Assembly (NCBI RefSeq): GCF_020103725.1
Contig: NZ_JAHXBG010000035.1
Span: 1 to 64,000, forward strand
DNA: 64,000 nt
DNA from: Hyalangium gracile
Lineage (GTDB): Bacteria; Myxococcota; Myxococcia; Myxococcales; Myxococcaceae
Direction of reading: 5' to 3'
The position numbers and the translations under genes were made by a program. Shown here piece by piece: positions 25,766-33,966 of this stretch. The notes under the pieces are model-generated. The model was not told the DNA's origin. It did no database searches and saw only the letters and a list, made by a program, of their open reading frames with translations. How positions within the stretch are numbered: the first letter of the stretch is position 1; each line of letters starts with the position of its first letter.

Positions 25766-27629
25766 CGGAGGCCTCCGGCTGAACGGGCGCCGTGAGCAGC
25801 GGCTCGGTGAGGGTGCGGAAGTCGCGGTAGCCGTCCAGCCCGACGGGCAGGTTGCCGTACCAGGCAAAGTCGAAGCGGCGCGTCAGCTCGCGGAAGGGGG
25901 ACAGCCACTCGCGGCGGCCCTTGAACTGGCGCAGGTAGTCCCAGTTGCTCAGGGTGGAGTCGTAGAGGATGGCGCCATCGCGGTGCAGCCGGGACAGCAG
26001 CGCCAGGTAGAGGCTGCGGATCGCCTCGCGGTACTCGCCCCGGGCCGCCAGCTCGTCGGCCAGGTGGGCCCAGCCCTCGGGCGGGCGGGACAGGGCGCTC
26101 ATGGGATCCTGCGCGAGCGCCGTGGAGTCCAGCGTGCTGACCTCGAGCTGGGCGCTCTCGTCCTGCTGCCGCCGCCCCAAAGCCCGCAGCAGCAGGGTGG
26201 CCAGCACCGCCAGCACCAGCCCGATGACGAGGACCACCAGCACGTTGGCCGCGCCCGCCCCGCTGGCGCCCGTGAAGTTCGGCGTGGACCGGACGGGCTC
26301 ATCCTTGTCGCGCTCGAAGAGCTTCTTGAGCGCCTCGCCCAGCCAGTCCCAGAAGCGCTTCCAGAGGCTGGGAGGCTCCGGAGGCGTCTCCTCCTTCGGC
26401 GCGGCCGGGTCCGCCGGGGGGATGACGTCGGAGAACTCCGGTCGCGCGAGGATGTCCTTCGCCCGCGCCGAGGCCGAGCGCGCATCCGGCGCGGCCTGCT
26501 CGAGCGCCGCCGTCTCCCGCGCCTGCGTCAGGCCCTGGCTCAGCGTCATCGCCGCGGCATCGCAGTCCTCGGAGTCCTGCGCCAGGCGCTCCACGGCGCG
26601 CAGCAGGCGCTGGAGCTTGGCGGCCTCGGCGGTGCTCAGCGAGTCCGCCGCGTCGAGGCCCGCGGCCAGGTCATCGCCCTCGTACTCGCACTCCAGGGCC
26701 ACCGCCTCCAGGCGCTGGCGGAGCTCCGAGCGCGAGATCGCCGGCTCCGACTCCTGCGCCCGCGCCGCCGTGCCGCCGAGCAGCACGCACAGCAGGACTA
26801 GCGCCGCGCTCTGGAGGGGCCGCGCCTTGCCTCGCGCGGGGAGCTGCTGGACGGCGGCGAGCAGATCCAGCCCCTCCTGGCGCACCCGCCCGTCCACCAG
26901 CAGCAGCGTGGAGGCGGCGGCCTTGATGGGCTCGAAGAGGGTGAAGGTGAGGGACGCCAGGAAGATCAGCCAGGAGACGTTGTCGAGCGACGCGAAGCGC
27001 TCGGCGAACGTGAGATCGATGGCCAGCAGCTTCCGCCCCAGCATGAAGAGGACGTTGCTGGCGATGTGGAGGTTGAAGAAGGTGAGCACCTGGACGAGCA
27101 GCATCATCCGCACCCCCGTGGCGGTGCCTCGCGCCGGCCCCAGCAGCTTCGAGCACAGCCCGTACAGCCTCAAGGGGCTGCCCTTGCCCTGCATCGTCGC
27201 GGCGTAGCCGACGATGTGCGCCGACAGCAGGAAGTACGCGACCCCCACCGAGAAGCTCAGGGTGAGGGCGTTGAAGACGAAGAGGAAGCCCACGGCGATG
27301 AAGAGGCTCGGCATCCGGCCCAGCGCGGCGCGGAGGCTGGCGAGCACCCGGGGCTCGTCCTTGCCCAGGAGCAGCTCCTGGACGAAGTGGCAGGTGGCGC
27401 CCTGGAGGACTCCACGGAAGAGCCACGTCAGGGTCATCCACAGCGTGGGCAGCACCAGCGAGCGGCGGTGAATCACCGCGTCCGCCAGGTGCAGGGCGGC
27501 CGCCGTGACGAGCGCTCCTCCCGGCAGCGTCAGCGCCCACACGCCGGTGTGGCGCGAGCACAGCCGCAGGGCGGCATCCAGGATGGCGACGGCGCCTCGG
27601 GGGCGCAGCTCGAGCGCGGAGACGGCCAT
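25758..27629 (-). CDS. DUF4129 membrane protein with large N-terminal membrane region
   Basis: The 623-aa protein has about six membrane helices in residues ~20-250 (a glycerophosphoryl-diesterase-like membrane region by appearance), a further helix resembling an internal signal sequence (~275-292, followed by ARAQE), a helical extracytoplasmic part, a membrane helix (~433-455) and a C-terminal cytoplasmic DUF4129 domain (~490-605) with ELAARGEYREAIRSLYLALL. The internal signal-like segment suggests fusion of a membrane protein to a separate DUF4129 precursor. Its ATG follows directly after the stop of the zinc-ribbon gene. Confidence 0.8.
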   Translation of the reverse strand: MAVSALELRPRGAVAILDAALRLCSRHTGVWALTLPGGALVTAAALHLADAVIHRRSLVLPTLWMTLTWLFRGVLQGATCHFVQELLLGKDEPRVLASLRAALGRMPSLFIAVGFLFVFNALTLSFSVGVAYFLLSAHIVGYAATMQGKGSPLRLYGLCSKLLGPARGTATGVRMMLLVQVLTFFNLHIASNVLFMLGRKLLAIDLTFAERFASLDNVSWLIFLASLTFTLFEPIKAAASTLLLVDGRVRQEGLDLLAAVQQLPARGKARPLQSAALVLLCVLLGGTAARAQESEPAISRSELRQRLEAVALECEYEGDDLAAGLDAADSLSTAEAAKLQRLLRAVERLAQDSEDCDAAAMTLSQGLTQARETAALEQAAPDARSASARAKDILARPEFSDVIPPADPAAPKEETPPEPPSLWKRFWDWLGEALKKLFERDKDEPVRSTPNFTGASGAGAANVLVVLVIGLVLAVLATLLLRALGRRQQDESAQLEVSTLDSTALAQDPMSALSRPPEGWAHLADELAARGEYREAIRSLYLALLSRLHRDGAILYDSTLSNWDYLRQFKGRREWLSPFRELTRRFDFAWYGNLPVGLDGYRDFRTLTEPLLTAPVQPEASGA

Positions 27630-27899
27630 TCAGAGCCTCACCAGTTCGATGAGCAGGCGGACCCCGCCGTAGATGACGGCCGCGCTCACCAGCGCGAGCA
27701 GCACGTTGCCCACCGACCAGTCCCGGCGCTCCGTGGGCCCCTCGAGCACCTTCAGGCGCTTCTGGAGACAGGCCGCGCAGCGGTTGATGCCCTCGAACTG
27801 CGTGGTGCACTCGCGGCAGATGACCCGCCTGCACTCGACGCAGATGCCGAGCCCCGCGCGATCCGGGTGATAGTGGCAGCGGCCCGACCCCTGGAGCAT
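27630..27899 (-). CDS. Small B-box-like zinc-ribbon membrane protein
   Basis: The 89-aa protein begins with a Cys/His-rich zinc-binding module: C-x-x-H near the start, then CVEC, CREC and CAAC pairs in residues ~8-45. A C-terminal membrane helix spans ~65-85. It resembles the short B-box zinc fingers seen in other bacterial membrane proteins. It is the first gene of the MoxR operon and its stop codon abuts the DUF4129 start, so it probably belongs to the same complex (inference). Confidence 0.8.
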   Translation of the reverse strand: MLQGSGRCHYHPDRAGLGICVECRRVICRECTTQFEGINRCAACLQKRLKVLEGPTERRDWSVGNVLLALVSAAVIYGGVRLLIELVRL

Positions 27900-27967
27900 G
27901 GGAGCAGCCTACGAAATCTCGGGCCGTCTGTCCCACCCCCCGGATGGCCTGGGGGTTGCTTCCCGGG

Positions 27968-29029
27968 TCAGGAGTCGTCGCGCAGGGCCTCGGCCATGCG
28001 CAGCACGATGGCCTCGAGCAGCACGCCCCGTGGAAAGTGCGCCCCCGCCGAGTTGCCGGCCAGCAGGAACCACCGCTCCTGCAAGGGCAGGGCGATGGCC
28101 CAGTGGTCGGCGCGGACGTAGCCCAGCAGCTCGCTGCCCGGCAGGAGCTGATCATAGAAGAGCAGCTGGCCGTCGTTGAGCGGATCCATGTAGCGCAGCA
28201 CGCCGTCCATGGGGTCCATCGCTCGGGCGATCTCCGCCTCCGGGGCGATGCTGCCCACGGAGAAGTAGCGGATGTGCTTCGGCAGCTGGTGCCGCGCCAG
28301 CCACTTCATCCTCGGCTCGCGCTGCAGGTCCCTCGCGACGGCGCGATCTCCCGGCGGGCACTTCTTCGAGGGCCAGTTCCGCAGGGCCTCGTAGACGAAG
28401 GTGTAGCGGTTGGCGGCCGGCGAGCCGTTCACGCTGCCCGCGATGCTGACCACCGCGTGCACGCGGGGGGCGAGGCTGGGGTACTGGACCAGGAACTCCA
28501 TGATGTCCGAGATCCCCTTCGAGTAGCCCATGAGCACCAGCCGGCCCTCGGGAGGGAGCTTCGTCCGGGCGACCGCCACGGCGATGCGCCAGGCGTTGGC
28601 GGCGCTGCTCGAGCGCCCGCTCACCCGGATGGTGTTCACCGAATAGCCGAGCGTGCGCAGCCGGGGCACGGCCTCCGGGAAGAGCTCCGCGTCATCGAAG
28701 CACTCCGCGAAGCCACCCGGCACCAGGAGGATGCGCAGGCGCGGGTCGTGCGCCGGAAGCGCGGCGGGGGCCGTCGCCCGAGGCTCCGCGGCGAGCGGGA
28801 GGAGCAGCTTCTCGCAGTCCGAGTCGGGCAGCTGCTGGCGCGCGGCGAGCTCGCAGAAGATGGTGCGGAAGCGCGCGCGCCCATCCTGCACCGAGGGCTG
28901 GCCCACCACCACGAGCTGGGCCGGAGGGATGTCGGAGGTCTGGTAGCCCAGCAGCGGGGTGGCACAGCCCGTCACGCCGAGCGTGAGCCCCGAGAGGACG
29001 GCTACCCAGAACATCGACATGAGGCTCAT
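27968..29029 (-). CDS. Alpha/beta-hydrolase-like lipoprotein, putative active copy
   Basis: The 353-aa product has a lipoprotein signal (lipobox VTGC, Cys22) and an alpha/beta-hydrolase fold: oxyanion-side strand LLVPGGF near residue 102, nucleophile elbow GYSKG with Ser170, and a likely catalytic His in RADHWAIA near residue 305, with an acid probably in DPLNDG. The substrate is unknown; lipase or esterase activity is possible. Its ATG overlaps the stop of the paralogous gene upstream by four bases. Confidence 0.75.
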   Translation of the reverse strand: MSLMSMFWVAVLSGLTLGVTGCATPLLGYQTSDIPPAQLVVVGQPSVQDGRARFRTIFCELAARQQLPDSDCEKLLLPLAAEPRATAPAALPAHDPRLRILLVPGGFAECFDDAELFPEAVPRLRTLGYSVNTIRVSGRSSSAANAWRIAVAVARTKLPPEGRLVLMGYSKGISDIMEFLVQYPSLAPRVHAVVSIAGSVNGSPAANRYTFVYEALRNWPSKKCPPGDRAVARDLQREPRMKWLARHQLPKHIRYFSVGSIAPEAEIARAMDPMDGVLRYMDPLNDGQLLFYDQLLPGSELLGYVRADHWAIALPLQERWFLLAGNSAGAHFPRGVLLEAIVLRMAEALRDDS

Positions 29030-30102
29030 CGCCCGGCTCCCTCGCCGAGCGCTTCGGTGATGCGCAGGACGGCCGCCTCCAGCAGCGCGTCACGTGGGTA
29101 GGAAGGCTTCGTGCCCGGAGCGCCTTCCACCGCGGGCGTGGGTGGGAGCGGATCGGTGGCGATGGAGTAGTGGTCGGCGTTCGCGTAGCCGAGCAGCTCC
29201 GCGCCAGGGATGACCTGATCGAAGAAGGGGGCCAGGCCGTCGTTGCGCGGATCGATCCGGGTGAGCGCGGCGGCCCGGTCCCTCAGCGGCGGGCTGATCT
29301 CCGAGAGGGGCGTGAAGGCCGCGAGCGAGAAGTACCGGGGCGGCACCGGCAGCGGATGCGCCATGAGCCAGCGCAGCCGATGGGCCCGTTCCATCTCCGG
29401 GAGGGCCCATCGCTGTCCCCGGACGCACGGCGAGTCTTCTCCGTTGGGGAAGAGCAGGTCCGCCCCCTTGGAGTCGCCCGCGAGCGGGGTGCCGTTGATG
29501 GCGCCCGCCACGCTCAGCACGGCTGACACGCGCGAGGCCACGGTGGGGTTCGCGACGAGGAGTTCGAGGATGTCCACGGCGCCTCTGGCATGGCCGACGA
29601 GCAGGAGGTGCTCCGAGGGGATCTCCGCGATCTCTCGGGCGAGGTGCTCGGCGTTGACGTGACTGTTCGAGGAGGTATTCACCTGGGAGACCCGAGCGTC
29701 ATAGCCCAGGAGCCGCAGGCGCTTCACGGTGGGCTGGAAGGGCGCAGCCAGGCCGTCAGCACAGTCGCCGAGCAGCCCGGGGACGAAGAGCACCGCCAGC
29801 CGGGGCTCGTGCGCGGGCAGGGGGCGCGCGGGACGCACCGTGTCACGCTCATCGCTCAGGCGATGGAGCAGCGCGTCACACGGGCGCCCGCGGGCCTCTG
29901 GCTCCCGGGCGAGCAGCGCGCAGAACAACTCGCGGAAGCGCGCGCGCCCGTCCTGGACCGGCGGCGCGCCGGGCAGGGTCAGCGTCTGAGCGGGGACGTC
30001 GAGGCTGTACTCGAGGACCGGGGTCGACTTGCAGCCCGAGGACAGGACGAGCGGTAGCAGGGCGAGCAGCCCTGCGAGGTGCTGATATCTGGGAGTTCGA
30101 AT
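29026..30102 (-). CDS. Alpha/beta-hydrolase-like lipoprotein, nucleophile lost, ATT start
   Basis: This 358-aa paralogue of the next gene shares VQDGRARFR, RI/IDPxNDG and the ADH motif. The nucleophile elbow reads GHARG, with Ala172 where the neighbour has the catalytic Ser, so it is probably not a hydrolase. No ATG, GTG or TTG precedes the lipobox in this frame. The only reading that gives a complete signal peptide (RTPRYQHLAGLLALLPLVLSSGC, one residue into the frame) starts at ATT (30102-30100), preceded by GGGTGAG. An ATT start, as in infC, or a sequencing error in an ATG are the two explanations. An internal TTG at 29928 would remove the lipobox. Confidence 0.6.
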   Translation of the reverse strand: MRTPRYQHLAGLLALLPLVLSSGCKSTPVLEYSLDVPAQTLTLPGAPPVQDGRARFRELFCALLAREPEARGRPCDALLHRLSDERDTVRPARPLPAHEPRLAVLFVPGLLGDCADGLAAPFQPTVKRLRLLGYDARVSQVNTSSNSHVNAEHLAREIAEIPSEHLLLVGHARGAVDILELLVANPTVASRVSAVLSVAGAINGTPLAGDSKGADLLFPNGEDSPCVRGQRWALPEMERAHRLRWLMAHPLPVPPRYFSLAAFTPLSEISPPLRDRAAALTRIDPRNDGLAPFFDQVIPGAELLGYANADHYSIATDPLPPTPAVEGAPGTKPSYPRDALLEAAVLRITEALGEGAGR

Positions 30103-30122
30103 GGGCTCACCCGCCGCCGTGG

Positions 30123-32168
30123 CTACCGCGGTTGAGAGGGCTTCATCGGGCCCGCGTGCTGCTCCATGAACCGGGCCGCCCGCGCCAGGAGCTCGATCAG
30201 GTTCTCCCTGCGCATGATCGAGTGCCCCTCGTTGTCAGCGACCATGTACTCGACGGGGATCCGGCGCTCGCGCAGCGCGCGGACGACCTGATCCGACTCG
30301 CTCCGGGGCACGCGCGGGTCATTGGCGCCCGCGTAGACGAAGAGCGGGTCGACGATCTTGTCCGCGTCCTTCAGGGGCGAGATCGAGTCCAGGAAGGCCG
30401 CGTCCTTGTCCGGATCGCCCATCTCCAGGAGGAAGATCTCCCGGATGAACCCGCTGGTGGTGGCCATGAAGGTCTTCATGTTCGCCACGCCGAAGAGGTT
30501 CACGCCCGCGCGCCACAGGTCCGGCATCCGGGTGAGGCCGATCAGCACGGTGTAGCCGCCGTAGCTGCCGCCATAGATGATGACGCGGTTGGCGTCCGCC
30601 CAGGGCTGCGAGGCGGCCCAGCGGCCCGTGGCCTCGATGTCCTTGAAGGCCTCCAGGCGCCCGCGCCCGTTGTCCGCCTCCTCGAACGCGCGGCCGAACC
30701 CGCCCGAGCCTCGCACGTTCGGCTCCACCCACGCGTAGCCCTGGGACAGGAAGAAGCCGATGGGCGCGGCCCACCGGATGCGCGAGCTGCCCGCCGGCCC
30801 ACCGTGGTAGCTGACGATCACCGGCAGCTTCCCCGTGCGGTTCTTCGGCAGGTACACGTTGATGGGAAGCGCCAGCCCGTCATGCGCGCGGAGCTCGGTG
30901 ATGCTCGCCTCGATGGCGGGCAGCTCCTTCAGCGAGGGGCGTGCCTCGGTGCGCAGCGCGGCGACCTTGCCCGTCTTCGTGTCGATGACCCAGGCGTCGG
31001 TGGGAGAGGAGGGCGTCGACCAGACGGCGGTGAGCCGGCGGCCGTCCTCGGAGAACTCGAACGCCTCGCCCTGGCCCAGCGGCATGGCGACCGTGGCGCG
31101 CGGCTTCAGGGTGCGCGCGTCGAGCAGCCGGATCTCGTTGCGGTTGCCGGCATCGAGGGTGAACGCGATCGCCTCGCCCGTCTTCGCGACCATCAGGTTG
31201 TTGATGCGGTTCGCGGCGGGGCTCTTCTCCACGTAGCGCGCCAGCTCCTTGCCGCTGCTCGCGTCGAGCGCCAGCAGCAGCGACTGCTCGCCGCCCGCAT
31301 CGGTCGCCACGTACACCGTCTTCCCGTCGGGGGAGAACTGCGCCGCGAAGATGGTCACCTTGCCCGGCGCCAGGGGGTACAGCGGCCGGGTCTGCCCCGT
31401 CGCCAGCTCGAGGTGCCGCAGGAAGTTCTCCGAGCCCGACAGGTAGCGCAGGAACAGCGCCTGCTTGCCGTCGCGGCTCACGTCCGTGAGGAAGCCCGGC
31501 TTGTCGTCGCGGTGGACCACCCGGGCCGGGCCGCCACTGGCGGGCACGGCGTACACGGCCGAGGACGCCTCTTCCTTGCGGCGGCCGCTGAAGTAGACGG
31601 TGTCTGGCGCCAGGTCCGGGATGATCGGGAGGTCTCGGTTCAGCGTCTCTCCCGGTGTGAGCTCCACGGGCGCCGACCCGTCCAGGCCCACCTTCCAGAT
31701 CGACCAGTTCTCGTCCGCGCCCTTGTCGGACCGGAAGAGCACCGCCTTCCCGTCGGGCGTGGTCTGCGAGAACGTCATCCGCTCGGGCCACGCCACCAGC
31801 CGCTTCGCTGGCGAGTCGGTGCGAGCGGCGTCGGCGATGTAGAGCTGCGGCAGCCCGTCCCGGTTGGAGTTGAAGATCACCTGCGTGCCGTCGCGAGTCA
31901 GGGCCGCCTCGGTGTTGAGGAAGGCGTCCACGAACGGTGTCACCTTCCGTACGAGCTCGGCATCACGCGCCGCGTCAGCTCCGGCGGGCACGTCCGGCTT
32001 CTCCACGGTGCTCACGGCCGTGGGCGGGGAGGGGGGGGCTCCCTCGAGCTTCGAGTCCTGGGAGGAGGCGGGGGCCGGTGGAGCCACCTCGGGCTGAGGC
32101 TGAGGCGCTGTCGCGCAGGCGGCGAGCAGCGCGGCGACGAGAGCGAACGGGTAAGGGAAGGTGCGCAT
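30123..32168 (-). CDS. S9 family prolyl oligopeptidase lipoprotein
   Basis: The 681-aa product has a lipoprotein signal (lipobox LAAC, Cys18), a Pro/Ala/Ser linker, a beta-propeller of WD/TolB-like blades (~75-420) and a C-terminal alpha/beta-hydrolase domain. The catalytic triad is visible: Ser in GGSYGGY (~535), Asp in GANDPRVP (~620) and His in EGHSIM (~655). The family cleaves short peptides after Pro or related residues; here it should be anchored in the envelope. The alpha/beta-hydrolase pair follows 20 bases downstream on the same strand. It is divergent from the peptide transporter gene, which suits a shared role in peptide use. Confidence 0.88.
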   Translation of the reverse strand: MRTFPYPFALVAALLAACATAPQPQPEVAPPAPASSQDSKLEGAPPSPPTAVSTVEKPDVPAGADAARDAELVRKVTPFVDAFLNTEAALTRDGTQVIFNSNRDGLPQLYIADAARTDSPAKRLVAWPERMTFSQTTPDGKAVLFRSDKGADENWSIWKVGLDGSAPVELTPGETLNRDLPIIPDLAPDTVYFSGRRKEEASSAVYAVPASGGPARVVHRDDKPGFLTDVSRDGKQALFLRYLSGSENFLRHLELATGQTRPLYPLAPGKVTIFAAQFSPDGKTVYVATDAGGEQSLLLALDASSGKELARYVEKSPAANRINNLMVAKTGEAIAFTLDAGNRNEIRLLDARTLKPRATVAMPLGQGEAFEFSEDGRRLTAVWSTPSSPTDAWVIDTKTGKVAALRTEARPSLKELPAIEASITELRAHDGLALPINVYLPKNRTGKLPVIVSYHGGPAGSSRIRWAAPIGFFLSQGYAWVEPNVRGSGGFGRAFEEADNGRGRLEAFKDIEATGRWAASQPWADANRVIIYGGSYGGYTVLIGLTRMPDLWRAGVNLFGVANMKTFMATTSGFIREIFLLEMGDPDKDAAFLDSISPLKDADKIVDPLFVYAGANDPRVPRSESDQVVRALRERRIPVEYMVADNEGHSIMRRENLIELLARAARFMEQHAGPMKPSQPR

Positions 32169-32358
32169 GGGCCGGGGAAGCTATCGCGCCATGCCGCGCT
32201 TCACCACCGATGAGTCGGGTCCTCCGCGCCCGGCCTCTCGGGGAGGACGCGGCGGCTCGCCCTACTTCGGAGGAGGGGCCATGTCGTCCTGGCTTGCGGG
32301 GGTGGACAAGGCAGTGTTGAGTTCGCGTCCGCGACGCCCACGGGCCCAAGGAGCCTTC

Positions 32359-33909
32359 ATGTCATCTGCTGCACCCTCCGAATGGAAGGGACCCCCGTCG
32401 AACCGCACGTTCATGGGGCACCCGGTAGGTCTCTTCGTTCTGTTCTTCACCGAGATGTGGGAGCGCTTCTCGTATTACGGGATGCGCGGGCTGCTGAAGC
32501 TCTACATGGTGAACTACCTGTTCATCTCCGTGCGCCAGACGCTGCAGGGCAAGGCGTACGACGGCGTGGGCAACCCGGACGAGGTATGGGGCTGGGGCTT
32601 CATCAAGTCGCTCCTGCCGACGGTGGATGAGGCGACGCTCCAGCAGTGCTCCGCGGAGAAGGTGAAGGCGCTGCTGGCCGAGAACTCGGGCATGGTGGCG
32701 GAGGTCGCGCAGGGCATCGCCGCTCAGCGGTGCTCCGTGGAGCCCAACGCCTCGCTGCTCTACGGCCTGTATACGGGCTTCGTGTACCTCACCCCGGTGA
32801 TCGGCGGCCTCATCGCCGACAAGTACCTGGGCCAGAAGAAGTCGGTCTACGTCGGCGCCATCGTCATGGCGCTCGGGCAGTTCGTGCTCTTCGGCGCAGA
32901 GAACCTGTTCTTCATCGGGCTGCTGCTGCTCATCATCGGCAACGGCTTCTTCAAGCCGAACATCTCCACGCAGGTGGGCAACCTCTACCCGCCGGGGGAT
33001 CCGCGCCGCGACGGCGCCTTCACCATCTTCTACATGGGCATCAACCTGGGCGCGTTCATCTGCAACTTCGTCTGCGGAACGCTGGCCGCCGTGGTCGGGT
33101 GGCGCTACGGCTTCCTCGCCGCGGGCATCGGCATGTGCATCGGTCTGGTGGTGCAGCTCATCGGGCGCAACACGCTGGCCCCGGACACGCTGCAGGAGCG
33201 CAAGGACAGCACCGTCGTCGAGAAGCAGCCGCTGACCTCCAACGAGTGGAAGCGGGTGTGGGCGCTCGTCATCCTGTGCATGCTCAACATCGTCTTCTGG
33301 GCCGTCTACGAGCAGCAGGGCAACACGATGCAGACGTGGGCCGACGAGAAGACGAACTGGCCGCAGTGGGCCTCCTCGACGTGGTTCCAGTCCGCCAACC
33401 CGCTCTTCATCTTCACCTTCGCGCCGCTGCTCGACATCTTCTGGCGGTGGCAGAACAAGCGCGGCTCCGAGCCGTCCTCCGTGGCGAAGATGGCCATCGG
33501 CTGTTTCGTGCTGGGCATCTCCTTCGTCGTCATGGTGGCGGGCGCCCGCATCGTGGGCGACGACAAGGGCAGCCTGTTCTGGCCCATCTTCTGTACGCTG
33601 CTGCTGACGATTGGTGAGCTCTACCTGTCGCCGATCGGCCTGTCGCTGGTGACCAAGGTGTCGCCGGTGCGCATCGTCTCGCTGATGATGGGCATGTGGT
33701 TCCTGTCGAGCTTCTTCGGCAACCTGCTCTCGGGCGTGATCGGCCGCTTCTATACGACGATGTCGAAGGACGCGTTCTTCTTCCTCCTCATGGTGCTCGG
33801 CATCTCCGCGGGCGTCGCGATCTGGCTCTTCAACAAGCCGCTGAAGAAGGCCATGGAGCCGGAGGCTCCGCCCGCGGGGACGCCCGCCGTGAGCGGCACG
33901 TCCTCGTAG
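32359..33909 (+). CDS. POT family proton-dependent oligopeptide transporter
   Basis: The 516-aa inner-membrane protein has about 14 hydrophobic helices. The family motif E-x-x-E-R-F-x-Y-Y-G is present as EMWERFSYYGMRG (~28-40), followed by GGLIADKYLG and the second signature FxIFYMGINLGAF (~235). Such carriers import di- and tripeptides with protons. An insertion between the first two helices carries extra residues (~55-125). The ATG at 32359 has an AGGAG site eight bases upstream; in-frame starts further upstream would add a long basic stretch. Confidence 0.9.
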   Translation: MSSAAPSEWKGPPSNRTFMGHPVGLFVLFFTEMWERFSYYGMRGLLKLYMVNYLFISVRQTLQGKAYDGVGNPDEVWGWGFIKSLLPTVDEATLQQCSAEKVKALLAENSGMVAEVAQGIAAQRCSVEPNASLLYGLYTGFVYLTPVIGGLIADKYLGQKKSVYVGAIVMALGQFVLFGAENLFFIGLLLLIIGNGFFKPNISTQVGNLYPPGDPRRDGAFTIFYMGINLGAFICNFVCGTLAAVVGWRYGFLAAGIGMCIGLVVQLIGRNTLAPDTLQERKDSTVVEKQPLTSNEWKRVWALVILCMLNIVFWAVYEQQGNTMQTWADEKTNWPQWASSTWFQSANPLFIFTFAPLLDIFWRWQNKRGSEPSSVAKMAIGCFVLGISFVVMVAGARIVGDDKGSLFWPIFCTLLLTIGELYLSPIGLSLVTKVSPVRIVSLMMGMWFLSSFFGNLLSGVIGRFYTTMSKDAFFFLLMVLGISAGVAIWLFNKPLKKAMEPEAPPAGTPAVSGTSS

Positions 33910-33924
33910 TCTGGGGGCCGTCGT

Positions 33925-33951
33925 CTCCGGGGCGGCCCGTCCGCCCCGGAG
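33925..33951. terminator. Bidirectional hairpin between POT and rho genes
   Basis: Perfect 11-bp GC arms (33925-33935 and 33941-33951) with a 5-base loop lie between the convergent stop codons at 33909 and 33967. No T-run follows on either strand, but position and stability suggest it stops transcription from both sides. Confidence 0.6.
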
Positions 33952-33966
33952 CATCCGGCGCAGGCG

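Noticed and set aside
27968-30102. Frameshift explaining the missing start of the upstream hydrolase gene
   Set aside because: The frame is continuous from the lipobox to the stop and the signal peptide reads normally; only the start codon is unusual.
30085-30110. A GTTCGAA sequence resembling a tRNA T-loop
   Set aside because: No acceptor or anticodon stem can be formed around it.
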